From JBGTFE01 sp049799955 (lineage in GTDB: Bacteria; Acidobacteriota; Blastocatellia; Pyrinomonadales; Pyrinomonadaceae): a stretch of 64,000 bases of DNA. The notes under the pieces are model-generated. The model was not told where the DNA came from. It made no database searches and saw only the letters and a program-made list of their open reading frames with translations. The translations under genes and the position numbers were made by a program. The stretch spans positions 1 to 64,000 of the forward strand of contig JBARIW010000020.1 in NCBI GenBank assembly GCA_049799955.1, read 5' to 3'. Position 1 is the stretch's first letter; each line of letters starts with the position of its first letter. Positions 33,897-42,975 of the stretch are shown in pieces.

Positions 33897-35612
33897 TTAC
33901 CTGTTCTGCTTTTGTTGTGTTTTTTGTGCCGAAAGGGCGAGTTGTTTGGCTTTTGGCAAAGCTTCGACGGCTTTGGCGACCTGCGCGTCGTCTTCGATTA
34001 AAATTTGATTGGCGGCAACGCTTCCGTAGCTCGCGGTGGCAAGATTATAGCGCAGACGGGTTTTGATAAATGATTTTTCCGTGTCGATTTGTTCAGGAGA
34101 AACGTTCCAGCCTTTTTCATCCGAAATAAATTTTTTGAAGGCGAAAATAAGCTCGTCGGTCACGGGAATGTCGCCCGAACGGATGCGCTGTCCGTATTGA
34201 AATTGATTGGAAATTTTGTAGCTTTCAAATCCTTTGATTCTGCCGCTTGCCAGCTCGCTCGAAAAAAAGAAAATCGGGTCGAGCAGATTGATTTCAGACT
34301 GATTTAGAAGCGCCGCTTTTATTGTTTCGTCGGGCGTGATGCCGTCGCCGCCGTAAACGGTTCGCCCGGTAATCGTTTTGCTTGGAATTTTCGCCTTTTC
34401 GTCCGCTTTTACCTTGTGAAAATAATAATCGTAAAGATTTCCGTTTGAATAATCGCGCTGAATCGAGCGTCCCGAAGGCGTGTAGTATTTCGCGGTCGTC
34501 AGCGTCAAACCCGAACTGTAAGGCAAATTTATAATGCTTTGCACCAAGCCTTTGCCAAACGTGTTTTCGCCGATAATCAGAGCGCGGTCGTAATCCTGCA
34601 AAGCTCCGGCGACGATTTCCGAAGCCGACGCGCTTCCTTCGTTGACAAGGACGACAATCGGCATCGTTTCCGACTGTTTGTTGGCAGATTTCCAGACGCG
34701 GTTATCGATTTTGAAACGCCCGCGCTGCGTAACAATCGTGCTTCCGACAGGCAGAAATTTTTCCGCGACTTTTACAGCCTGGTCTAAAATTCCGCCCGGA
34801 TTGTTGCGCAAATCCAAAATCAGACTGTTCATTCCCTGACGGCGCAGCTCGCCGACAGCCGTGTCGAGTTCTTCGAAAGTCGTGTAATTAAAGCCTTCCG
34901 ACATATCGATATAGCCGATATTCTGACGCAAAAGATACGCGTCGGGAATCGAAGGCTGCGGAACGCGGTTTCGGCGGATTTCGATGATTTCGCGTTTTTT
35001 CGTCTCGGCGCGTTCAATCGTCAGGCGTACAATCGTGCCTTTTTTGCCGCGAACTTTGTCCCTGACAATAGAAGAATTTTTTCCTGAAACGTTCTCGCCA
35101 TTGACGGCGGCAATTTTATCGCCGTAGTGCAGATTTGCCTTGAAAGCGGGCGAATCGGGAAAGGTCGAGATGATGAAGGTTTCGTATTTTCCGTCCTTAA
35201 GATAATTCGCAATCGTCGCGCCGATGCCGTAATATTCGCTTTGCTGGTCGGTCAGAAGCTCGTCGTATTCGGCGGCGTCGAAATAATTCGAATGCGGGTC
35301 GAGCGTGCGAAGCATCGCCGTAATTGCCGATTTTGTCAGCTCGCTGTAATCGATTTTATTTCCGCCGACATAATTTTTGCGAATGACTTCGAGCGCGTCG
35401 GAATAATCCTGAGAAATATTTGTCTGCGCGGCGTTTTCTGAATTTATCTGCGTGTTCGGATTCGTGCGCGAAGCTGAAAAATAGCTGCCTTTTGTAATTA
35501 TAAACGGGTCGGCTGCCGGCAGTTGCGACACGCTTTTCTTCTTTGCCTGCGGGAAGACAGACAAATTGCCCAGAACGAAAACAGCTAACGCAAAGGAAAT
35601 AATTTTCTTCAT
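33897..35612 (-). CDS. S41-family C-terminal processing protease (CtpA-like)
   Basis: The 571-residue protein has a signal peptide, a helical N-terminal part, a PDZ domain (about 140-215, LHYGDKIAAVNGENVSGKNS) and the S41 core with the Ser motif VLVNEGSASASEIVAGALQD and the Lys motif GENTFGKGLVQS, so the Ser-Lys dyad is intact. It cleaves periplasmic proteins near their C termini. A tail of about 170 residues follows the core and is longer than in minimal CtpA. The stop touches an AATTGAT hairpin. Confidence 0.94.
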   Translation of the reverse strand: MKKIISFALAVFVLGNLSVFPQAKKKSVSQLPAADPFIITKGSYFSASRTNPNTQINSENAAQTNISQDYSDALEVIRKNYVGGNKIDYSELTKSAITAMLRTLDPHSNYFDAAEYDELLTDQQSEYYGIGATIANYLKDGKYETFIISTFPDSPAFKANLHYGDKIAAVNGENVSGKNSSIVRDKVRGKKGTIVRLTIERAETKKREIIEIRRNRVPQPSIPDAYLLRQNIGYIDMSEGFNYTTFEELDTAVGELRRQGMNSLILDLRNNPGGILDQAVKVAEKFLPVGSTIVTQRGRFKIDNRVWKSANKQSETMPIVVLVNEGSASASEIVAGALQDYDRALIIGENTFGKGLVQSIINLPYSSGLTLTTAKYYTPSGRSIQRDYSNGNLYDYYFHKVKADEKAKIPSKTITGRTVYGGDGITPDETIKAALLNQSEINLLDPIFFFSSELASGRIKGFESYKISNQFQYGQRIRSGDIPVTDELIFAFKKFISDEKGWNVSPEQIDTEKSFIKTRLRYNLATASYGSVAANQILIEDDAQVAKAVEALPKAKQLALSAQKTQQKQNR

Positions 35613-35876
35613 AAAGCAAGAAATCCATCGATTGCCGAAACACGCGCGAAGTAGAATGTGTTTTTGCCCTTACTTCGTTTGAGCTTCGGCTATTTAAACT
35701 TTTGTCCCGATGTTACAAAACAACACACTTTTTCGCAACTTCCGCACGCGTCGGAAACGAAATAAAATCCAAATTATAATGTTTCGGGAAAGTCTTAATA
35801 GCCTGAATTTTCCATTTAAATATTTTCTTTTTTAACGTTTGCTATAATTTAACAAAATAAGGGAAAATCTTGAATT

Positions 35877-36656
35877 ATGTCCGAAGAAAATAAAAACGGG
35901 TTGGAAAAAAAACTCCAATCGGTAATCGAAACGGTTGACGTGGCAAACGCTCTGACCGAGCCGATGACCTTCTCAATCGAAAACCTGCTTAAAATTTCTG
36001 CAACCGCGATGAATTCGGAGGAAGCATCGGTTATTATCCGCGACGGCGACGAAGGCGATTTGCGCTTTCTCTCCGCTATCGGCAAAGTTGCCGACCGTCT
36101 GAAAAATCTGAAAATTCCAGCCGGAAAGGGAATCGCCGGTTTTGTGTTCTCTTCGGGACAGCCGATGGCGATAACCGATGTCGGCGAGGAAGACAGCTTT
36201 TACGCCGAAGTCGATAAGCAAACCGGCTATTCGACGCAGACGATTCTGGCAACGCCGCTCCGTTTTAACGGCGAGATTATCGGCGTTCTCGAATATATCA
36301 ACCGCATCGGCGAGCCGCCGTACCAGTCGTTTACGCCGAAGGAAATGGACAGAGCATCGCTTTACGCCGAGGCAATCGCCGCGCTCGTCAATGCTTATGA
36401 AACGACAAAGCTGTTCCGCGATTTGAGCGACAAAATGCTGGCGGACGACGCGGATAATTCAGACTTTGTCGCGGTGCGCGAGTGGCTGAAAGGCTTGCGC
36501 GATTCTTCCGAGCACCGGGAAATGCTGGATTTGGCAATTTTAATCCGCGAAATATCAAATCGCGGCGAATCCGAACGAAAGATGTGCCGCGAGATTCTGG
36601 AAGCAGTTTTGAAATATTCAGATGATAAGGCGGAAACGAGCTACTTAAACTTTTAG
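35877..36656 (+). CDS. GAF-domain protein
   Basis: The 259-residue protein has no export signal. A GAF domain spans about residues 20-185 (ASVIIRDGDEGDLRFLSAIG, IPAGKGIAGFVFSSGQPMAI, STQTILATPLRFNGEIIGVL, EYINR). The last 70 residues are helical (VREWLKGLRDSSEHREMLDL). GAF domains bind small ligands or mediate signalling; no output domain is attached. A TATAAT box sits at 35843-35848. The next gene, a cytosolic subtilisin, follows after a heptamer hairpin, so the GAF protein might control it; this is inference only. Confidence 0.85.
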   Translation: MSEENKNGLEKKLQSVIETVDVANALTEPMTFSIENLLKISATAMNSEEASVIIRDGDEGDLRFLSAIGKVADRLKNLKIPAGKGIAGFVFSSGQPMAITDVGEEDSFYAEVDKQTGYSTQTILATPLRFNGEIIGVLEYINRIGEPPYQSFTPKEMDRASLYAEAIAALVNAYETTKLFRDLSDKMLADDADNSDFVAVREWLKGLRDSSEHREMLDLAILIREISNRGESERKMCREILEAVLKYSDDKAETSYLNF

Positions 36657-36662
36657 AAATGA

Positions 36663-36736
36663 ATAATTGATAATTGATAATTGATAATTAAGAAAGGGTT
36701 TTAATTATCAATTATCAATTATCAATTATCAATTAA
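36663..36736 (+). repeat. Heptamer hairpin element, word AATTGAT
   Basis: Three copies of AATTGAT face four to five copies of ATCAATT around AAGAAAGGGTTTT. It fills the gap between the GAF gene and the cytosolic subtilisin; its right arm ends about five bases before the next ATG. Confidence 0.88.
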
Positions 36737-36740
36737 TTCT

Positions 36741-37550
36741 ATGACAACCGTTTCAGGATACGAAACAAATCAATTCTCTTCTGTGGCAACATATTTTCAA
36801 ATTGAAGATGATTGGAAAGCACGAACGGGCAAAGGTGTCAGCGTGGCGATAATCGACAGCGGAATTGATGCGAGCCATCCTGATTTGCAGGGCAAAATCA
36901 AAGACTCGGTCGAAGCGAAAAAAGACGATAAACGCGTGATTTTCGAGCCGTCCGACATCGGCGATTCAGCCGGACACGGAACGGCTTGCGCGGGAATAAT
37001 CTCGCGTATCGCGCCCGAAGCCGAATTTTACAGCATAAAAGTTCTCGGCGCGGGCGGACTCGGCGACGGTCAGGCATTTTTAGCCGGGCTTGAGTACGCC
37101 ATCAAAAATCGTTACCAGATAATAAACTTAAGTCTCGGCACGACCAAACCGAATTTTTTCGCGCCGCTTCACGACCTGCTCGACCGCGCATACCAGGCGG
37201 GCTGCATCGTCGTCGCGGCGGCTAATAATCTGCCGCAGCCGAGTTTTCCTTCGGTTTTCTCGTCGTCGCTGATTTCCGTTAGCAAATCTGCCGACACCGA
37301 CCCGTTTCATTTCGGTTTCCGCTACGGCGAAGTAATAGAATTAACCGCGCCCGGCGTCAACGTCCGAACCGCATGGCTCAACGGCAGCCACAAATCTCTG
37401 ACCGGAAACAGCTTCGCCTGCCCGCACATCGTCGGCATCATCGCGCTTCTTCTCGAAGCAAACCCCGAACTGACGCCCTTTCAGGTAAAAACCGCGCTCT
37501 ACGCGATTGCCAAAGAGAATCAGGCGAAAAACGATAAAGTAGTATCCTGA
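36741..37550 (+). CDS. Cytosolic subtilisin-like (S8) peptidase
   Basis: The 269-residue protein is a bare S8 domain with no signal peptide or prodomain. The triad is intact: Asp in SVAIIDSGIDASHPD, His in AGHGTACAGII, Ser in TGNSFACPHIVGIIALLLEA. The oxyanion Asn lies in VAAANNLPQP. Its size and lack of export signal point to an intracellular or processing protease, as in some peptide-maturation clusters, but no precursor gene is visible here. No RBS precedes the ATG, which follows directly on the hairpin. Confidence 0.9.
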   Translation: MTTVSGYETNQFSSVATYFQIEDDWKARTGKGVSVAIIDSGIDASHPDLQGKIKDSVEAKKDDKRVIFEPSDIGDSAGHGTACAGIISRIAPEAEFYSIKVLGAGGLGDGQAFLAGLEYAIKNRYQIINLSLGTTKPNFFAPLHDLLDRAYQAGCIVVAAANNLPQPSFPSVFSSSLISVSKSADTDPFHFGFRYGEVIELTAPGVNVRTAWLNGSHKSLTGNSFACPHIVGIIALLLEANPELTPFQVKTALYAIAKENQAKNDKVVS

Positions 37551-37667
37551 TTCGTTTTGCCGTATGCATTGTGCTGTATCTGACTCATCTACCGGCGCGG
37601 TCATCGTTTATCCGGCTTGTCCAAAGAAGAAAGTTTTTTCGTTTTCCCGTTTTCCATTTTCCGTTTC

Positions 37668-39083
37668 TCAAGGTTGTGGCGCAAAATTCAGATTCCCGAC
37701 ATCTTCGATTATGGTAAAGATTTGGGGCGAGAAGGTCGCGCCTTTTGCCGCAACCTGAATTGTTACGGTTTGTCCTGCCGGGACGTTTTCGAATTTGAAA
37801 TAGCCGAACGGATTTATCAGGGCTGTTTTGACAACGCCCGAAGCGTATGTCAGCGAAACGATGGCGCGTTTTGTTGCGCCGCTTCCGAAAGTTACTCTGC
37901 CGGAAATCGAGACGGCGGACGGTGCGGCGTTAAATTCATACGCGCCGATGTCCACAATCGCGCCGGGAAGATTTCCGTTGGCGAAGCGCGCATAATAACG
38001 CTGGTCGAAGCGCAAAGGCGCGTTGCCGTTTGAAGGGTCAACTGCAAGCGTGTTGCTGCCCGCATCGATTGCCGGACTTCCTTCAAGCAGCGCGTGAGTA
38101 GGCGTCGTGCCGCCGTTGTTCGTCGTCAAGCCGCCGAGCATCGGGTTTATGTCTCGTTTATCCGTCGGCTCGTATGTGAATGAAACTCCGAAAACCGTCG
38201 AATCTCCGGCGGCGTCCCCGACCAGATTATTGCCTGACGATGTCATAAATTGCGAAAAACATGAAATTTCTTTTCCCGCTTCGGCGTTATTGCCCGCAAT
38301 GATTGTGTTGGCGAAATTCAGGCTCCCGCCGCTAAAAACCGTAACGCCTCCGCCGCTGGATGCGGTCTTTGTAATTTCTGAGGAATTTCCGGTAATTGTT
38401 ACATTACGAAGAATGTTATTGCCGCTCATGGCAATGCCGCCGCCGTAGCTGCCGCCGGAAACCAGCGTGTTATTGGAAATCGTTGAATTGACGATAATCA
38501 TTGTTCCGGTTCCGTAGTGGACTATGCCGGCGCCGTTAGCCGCCTTATTGCCCGAAATCGTCGAATTTCTGATATTGAGTGTTGCCCCTTCAAAGTAGAC
38601 GCCGCCGCCATCAACTGAAACAGGTGAATTGTTTCCCGTAATATTTACCCGTTCCAGAGTTATAACCGTATTGTTTCCAGCGCGAATTCCCGCGCCGCCG
38701 CCGTTTGAACCGTTTCCGCCGGTCAATTTTAAGTCGGCGATAGTTACCTGAGATTGGTTGCCGATATTAAAGACTCTGTATAAGCCTCCGCCGTCGATGG
38801 TTAAAAGATTTGCGCCGCGCCCGGTAATGGTCAGAGTGTCGTTGCCGGCGGTAACGAGCTGGCTCGACAAAAGGATTGTTTGATTGTTGAGCGACGGAGC
38901 GAAAAAGATTCTATCCGCGCCAGCCGCCGCGTTTGCCGCCGCGATGGCTTCGCGCAGGGAACAGTCGCCAACGGCGCACGTCGGATTATTGCGGTCGTCG
39001 CTGCGCGTAACGGTAAAATCAGCCGCTGTTGCCGCGTTTGAAAATAAAAAACAAAGTGCGAGTATAAAAATAAATTGGTTCAT
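37668..39083 (-). CDS. Secreted CSLREA-type beta-helix protein
   Basis: The 471-residue protein has a signal peptide, then the CSLREA motif (CAVGDCSLREAIAAANAAA), beta-helix repeats (ITGNNSPVSVDGGGVYFEGA; IRNSTISGNKAANGAGIV), the choice-of-anchor-Q-like phrase LLEGSPAIDAGSNTLA, and a C-terminal carboxypeptidase-regulatory-like beta domain (ISGRVTFGSGATKRAIVSLT). It is probably cell-surface or secreted; such proteins are common in this group but have no assigned activity. It is convergent with the cytosolic subtilisin and divergent from the M16 pair. Confidence 0.88.
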   Translation of the reverse strand: MNQFIFILALCFLFSNAATAADFTVTRSDDRNNPTCAVGDCSLREAIAAANAAAGADRIFFAPSLNNQTILLSSQLVTAGNDTLTITGRGANLLTIDGGGLYRVFNIGNQSQVTIADLKLTGGNGSNGGGAGIRAGNNTVITLERVNITGNNSPVSVDGGGVYFEGATLNIRNSTISGNKAANGAGIVHYGTGTMIIVNSTISNNTLVSGGSYGGGIAMSGNNILRNVTITGNSSEITKTASSGGGVTVFSGGSLNFANTIIAGNNAEAGKEISCFSQFMTSSGNNLVGDAAGDSTVFGVSFTYEPTDKRDINPMLGGLTTNNGGTTPTHALLEGSPAIDAGSNTLAVDPSNGNAPLRFDQRYYARFANGNLPGAIVDIGAYEFNAAPSAVSISGRVTFGSGATKRAIVSLTYASGVVKTALINPFGYFKFENVPAGQTVTIQVAAKGATFSPQIFTIIEDVGNLNFAPQP

Positions 39084-39398
39084 TTGTGTAAAGTTTCTCC
39101 GTTTATTAAAAGTTCAACGGGCGATTTCAGCCGGGAAACCGCGTGGGTTTTGAGTTTACACAGAGGTTACAATAAACGAGTTTTATTATCAAGAAGTTTT
39201 TGAACGGCAAAAAATAAGGATGAATATTCAGGCGGCAAAGTTTCTGCCTGAAATTGGGCGTGAGAATGAATTTCTCATCTAAAGAAACAATTTTTACGCG
39301 CGAAATTCAGAACCGATTCAATGCTGCATAACTTTTCTGCGTTTTGCTTTTTTTTCTTCAAAATGTTTTCATAAATTTTGTAGATATTTATTGATTTT
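39084..39398. other. Gene-free divergent region
   Basis: This 315-base gap separates the divergent CSLREA and M16 genes. It is AT-rich, should hold both promoters, and shows no supported frame, RNA, or heptamer element. Confidence 0.6.
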
Positions 39399-40676
39399 AT
39401 GTCGGAAACATTCAAACTCGCTCCATTAGAACTCGAACAATATACACTTGAAAACGGTCTGCGCGTCGTCTTAAATCACGACCCTTCAGTTCCGGTCGTC
39501 GCCGTTACGGTTTATTATGATGTCGGCTCGCGCAACGAGCGCGAAGGTCGTACGGGCTTTGCTCACCTGTTTGAGCATATGATGTTTCAAGGCTCGGAAA
39601 ACGTCGGCAAGACCGAGCATTTTCAATACATAATGAAGGCTGGCGGCACGATGAACGGGACGACTTCATCGGAGCGCACCAATTATTACCAGACTTTGCC
39701 CGCCAACCAGCTTCCGCTCGCGCTCTGGCTCGAATCGGACAGGATGCGGACTCTGGCGGTTACGCAGGCAAATCTCGACAACCAGCGCGAAGCCGTCAAG
39801 GAAGAAAAACGTCTCAGATACGACAACCAGCCTTACGGCGGCATTTTCGATATTCTTAACGAGATGCTTTACAAAAACTTTTCCAATTCGCATTCGACAA
39901 TCGGCTCGATGGAAGATTTGGACGACGCGACGGTCGAAGACGTGCAGGAATTTTTCCGCACATATTACGCGCCGAATAATGCCGTTATCGTGATTTCCGG
40001 CGCGTTTGAACTCGACGAAGTTAAAAGTTTAATCGACAAATATTTCGCCACGATTCCGAGCCAGCCGAAACCTGCGCCGATTAATGTCGATGAGCCGGAG
40101 GAAATTGCCGAACAATATAAAAAACACGAGGACAAGCTCGCGCCCTTTCCCGCGTTTCTTATCGGCTGGAAAATCCCTGCGCGCCGCACGCCCGAATTTA
40201 ACGCTTTATATCTGGCAGGGAAGCTTTTGTATGACGGCGAAAGCTCAAGGCTTTACCAGCGTCTCGTCAAAGGCGAAGAATCCGTGATTCAGCTTTTCGG
40301 ATTTACCGACGAGCGCCGCGGACCTTCCGGCGTCGCCATCGGCGCGATTCCGAAACCCGACCGCGATTTAAGCCGTATCCGCGAAACGATTATGTCGCAA
40401 ATCAACGATTTGGCGACAAACGGTCCGAGCGCGGAAGAAATGCAGAAAATACGAAATCAACTGGTCAACGATTCGGTTCGCGCCCGCCAATCGTCGATGA
40501 TGCGCGCGCAGCAAATCTGCGAATACACGCTCTACGACGGCGACCCGCAGATAATAAACACCGAGCTTGAAGAGTTTCTGGCAATCACCGGCGAACAGAT
40601 TAAAAACGCCGCCGGCAAATATCTGAACACGGAAAATCGGGCGCTGTTGGATATCGTTACAGTTGAGAAACAATGA
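39399..40676 (+). CDS. M16 zinc peptidase, catalytic subunit
   Basis: The 425-residue protein has the M16 inverted zinc motif HLFEH (H56, E59, H60 in GFAHLFEHMMFQGS) and the downstream Glu in EKRLRYDNQPYG-type context. The C-terminal half is the second M16 lobe (GESSRLYQRLVKGEESVIQL). It has no signal peptide. The next gene encodes a partner lacking the zinc motif, a catalytic/non-catalytic pairing like the alpha and beta subunits of processing peptidases. An ACACAGAG hairpin separates the two. Confidence 0.93.
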   Translation: MSETFKLAPLELEQYTLENGLRVVLNHDPSVPVVAVTVYYDVGSRNEREGRTGFAHLFEHMMFQGSENVGKTEHFQYIMKAGGTMNGTTSSERTNYYQTLPANQLPLALWLESDRMRTLAVTQANLDNQREAVKEEKRLRYDNQPYGGIFDILNEMLYKNFSNSHSTIGSMEDLDDATVEDVQEFFRTYYAPNNAVIVISGAFELDEVKSLIDKYFATIPSQPKPAPINVDEPEEIAEQYKKHEDKLAPFPAFLIGWKIPARRTPEFNALYLAGKLLYDGESSRLYQRLVKGEESVIQLFGFTDERRGPSGVAIGAIPKPDRDLSRIRETIMSQINDLATNGPSAEEMQKIRNQLVNDSVRARQSSMMRAQQICEYTLYDGDPQIINTELEEFLAITGEQIKNAAGKYLNTENRALLDIVTVEKQ

Positions 40677-40679
40677 TTT

Positions 40680-40754
40680 CACCACAGAGACACAGAGACA
40701 CAGAGATTTTTTAAATCATTTTTGTTTTTCTCTGTGTCTCTGTGTCTCTGTGGT
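40680..40754 (+). repeat. Octamer hairpin element, word ACACAGAG
   Basis: CCACAGAGACACAGAGACAC then AGAG (left arm) pairs with CTCTGTGTCTCTGTGTCTCT then GTGG (right arm) around an AT-rich spacer. It lies between the two M16 genes, three bases after the first stop. Related words occur at 49580 and 58359. Confidence 0.9.
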
Positions 40755-40768
40755 TCAATTTTTTTATT

Positions 40769-42481
40769 ATGAATGAAGAAGAATTTCGCAAAACCGCGCC
40801 TGCGCCGCTCGCGCCTGTTCCTTTTAATATTCCGCAGCCGTTTGAAACCGAATTATCAAACGGGTTGAAAGTAGTTGTTTTTGAAGACAAACGCCTGCCG
40901 ATTGTCAGCTTTCGTCTCGCTTTTCGCGTCGGCGAAGCCAGCGACGCGCCGGACGACACCGGGCTGACTTCGGCAACGGTTTCGATGCTCACCGAGGGAA
41001 CCGTAAATCGTTTGAGCAAACAGCTTGCAGAAGAAATCGAGCGTCTCGGCGCGCATCTTTCGGCAAGCTCAAACTCGGACAATATCGTCGTTTCCGCTTC
41101 GACTTTGACGTTTTACGGCTCGGATATTTTAAATCTTCTGGCTGAAGTGGTTTTGAAGCCGACTTTTCCCGAAAGCGAGCTTAATCTCTACAAACAAAAC
41201 ACTCTGGAAAATCTGAAATTTCAGCGCTCACAGCCGAATTTTCTGGCTGACGAGCAAATTTCAAGAATTCTATACGGCGAACATCCGTATCATGTCGCCG
41301 CTCCTTCGCCGGAAAATATTGAAAATATAACGAGAGAAAAACTGATTGATTTGCATTCGAAACGCTTTGTCCCGAACGTGGCGACGCTAATCGTCGTCGG
41401 CGATGTCGGGCGCGATGAAATTCTCAGGGAAATCGAAGAAAAACTCGGCGGCTGGCAGCCGGGAAATACTGACGAAATCGAATTTCCGACTCCGCCCGAA
41501 CGCGCGCAGACGACTTTAACAATCGTTGACCGTCCCGGTTCAGCGCAGTCGAACATCGTCATTTCAAATATGGCGATAAACCGCAACAGCGACGATTATT
41601 TTGCGTTTCTCGTGATGAATCAGGTTCTCGGCGCGGGCGCGTCTTCAAGACTTTTTATGAATCTTCGCGAAGAAAAAGGCTACACTTACGGCGCGTATTC
41701 GAGTCTCGACGCGCGCCGTCTGGCAGGCTCGTTCGAAGCGACTTCGGAAGTTCGCTCGGCTGTTACGGGCGATTCTCTGAAAGAATTTTTCTATGAGCTT
41801 AATCGCATCCGTGACGAAAAAGTTTTGGAACAGGAATTAACCGACGCGAAAAACTTTCTGACCGGAGTTTTCCCGATTCGCGCCGAAACGCAGGAAGGCT
41901 TGACGAATCTGATTGTCTCGCAGAAGCTTTACAATCTGCCCAACGACTATTTGCAGACTTATCGCGACAAAATCAATGAAATTACGCTCGAAGACATCGA
42001 GCGCGTGGCGAAAAAATATATCACACCGGAAAAAATCGCCGTTGTTATCGTCGGCGATGCCGAAAATATTCTCGAACAGGTTAAATACGTTACGCCTTTT
42101 ATCGAAATTTTCGATACGGAAGGAAATCGGCAGGATATTGAAAAATACGGAAAACCGGCTGAAGAAGCGACGGTTGATGTAACCGGAAACTGGAATTTAA
42201 GTGTCGAAGCGATGGGACAGCCTTTATCAGTAAATTTGGTTTTAGAGCAGGTTGACGGCAAAGTTTCCGGTTCGCTCAATTCGCCGCTCGGAAACGGTGA
42301 AATCTCCAATGGGAAAGTCGCCGGAAATATATTTTCTGCAACTGCAACAAGCGAATTTCAAGGACAAAATCTTGAGTTAAACATTAACGGCACGATTAAA
42401 GAAGAAAAAATGGAAGGTCAGATTACCGCGCCGATGATTCCTGTGCCGCTCGATTTTACCGGGACACGGGAAAAGAATTAG
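40769..42481 (+). CDS. M16-family non-catalytic partner with beta-domain tail
   Basis: From ATG 40769 the protein is 570 residues. The M16 fold is clear, but at the HxxEH position it reads DDTGLTSATVSMLTEGT, so zinc binding is lost. The substrate-binding Arg/Tyr segment SSRLFMNLREEKGYTYGAYS is kept, as in non-catalytic subunits. An extra domain of about 100 residues at the C terminus (WNLSVEAMGQPLSVNLVLEQ; VSGSLNSPLGNGEISNGKVA) is beta-rich. I rejected the longer frame from 40742 because its first nine residues are translated repeat DNA. The TAG stop lies inside the next repeat element. Confidence 0.9.
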   Translation: MNEEEFRKTAPAPLAPVPFNIPQPFETELSNGLKVVVFEDKRLPIVSFRLAFRVGEASDAPDDTGLTSATVSMLTEGTVNRLSKQLAEEIERLGAHLSASSNSDNIVVSASTLTFYGSDILNLLAEVVLKPTFPESELNLYKQNTLENLKFQRSQPNFLADEQISRILYGEHPYHVAAPSPENIENITREKLIDLHSKRFVPNVATLIVVGDVGRDEILREIEEKLGGWQPGNTDEIEFPTPPERAQTTLTIVDRPGSAQSNIVISNMAINRNSDDYFAFLVMNQVLGAGASSRLFMNLREEKGYTYGAYSSLDARRLAGSFEATSEVRSAVTGDSLKEFFYELNRIRDEKVLEQELTDAKNFLTGVFPIRAETQEGLTNLIVSQKLYNLPNDYLQTYRDKINEITLEDIERVAKKYITPEKIAVVIVGDAENILEQVKYVTPFIEIFDTEGNRQDIEKYGKPAEEATVDVTGNWNLSVEAMGQPLSVNLVLEQVDGKVSGSLNSPLGNGEISNGKVAGNIFSATATSEFQGQNLELNINGTIKEEKMEGQITAPMIPVPLDFTGTREKN

Positions 42482-42575
42482 CCACGAACAAACATGAAAG
42501 AACACGAAATAAGAAAAAACCAATTATAAATTTTCTTCTTATTTCGTGTATTTTTGTGTTTGTTCGTGGCTAATT
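42476..42575. repeat. Decamer-type hairpin element, near copy of 13213-13312
   Basis: AATTAGCCACGAACAAACAT then GAAAGAACACGAAATAAGAA (left) pairs with TTCTTATTTCGTGTATTTTT then GTGTTTGTTCGTGGCTAATT (right). It separates convergent genes. The left end provides the TAG stop of the M16 partner gene, and the right end touches the VOC gene stop. Confidence 0.9.
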
Positions 42576-42576
42576 C

Positions 42577-42975
42577 TTATTCAGCCGCGAATTGAATAAC
42601 TGAAAATGTCGCGCCTGCCGGGTCGTTGACTACTGAAATGCGCCCGACATTTGCCGCATCGAACGGCGGAACGCAGACGCCGCCGCCGAACTGTTTGATT
42701 TTCTCGACGATTTCGTCAATATTATCAACCGCGATATAGGTCATCCAATGCGAAGGCGGAAGCGGGTCGCCCCAATCTTTAGTCATTTGCATAATGCCGC
42801 CGATTGCTTTTCCTTCAACGTGGATTTCGGGATATTCAATCGGATGCGCGAGCTTGCTTTGTTCAATCTCCCAACCGAGAAGCCCTTCGTAAAACTCTTT
42901 CGCTTTGCCTGAATCGTTCGTCGTCAATTCGCGCCAGCAAATTTCTCCGTGTTTCGGTTTCTTAAATTCAGCCAT
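42577..42975 (-). CDS. VOC-superfamily (glyoxalase-like) protein, second of pair
   Basis: The 132-residue protein has the beta-alpha-beta-beta-beta layout of VOC proteins: GEICWRELTTNDSGKAKEFYEGLLGWEIE and ISVVNDPAGATFSVIQ. VOC proteins bind metals and serve in varied small-molecule reactions; the substrate is unknown. Its start codon overlaps the stop of the upstream VOC gene. The two share the opening motif KHGE-CW-E and probably form a two-subunit or duplicated unit. Confidence 0.88.
   Translation of the reverse strand: MAEFKKPKHGEICWRELTTNDSGKAKEFYEGLLGWEIEQSKLAHPIEYPEIHVEGKAIGGIMQMTKDWGDPLPPSHWMTYIAVDNIDEIVEKIKQFGGGVCVPPFDAANVGRISVVNDPAGATFSVIQFAAE

Noticed and set aside
40742..40768. 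Longer start for the M16 partner gene
   Set aside because: The added residues come from the right arm of the ACACAGAG hairpin; the ATG at 40769 starts the conserved protein.
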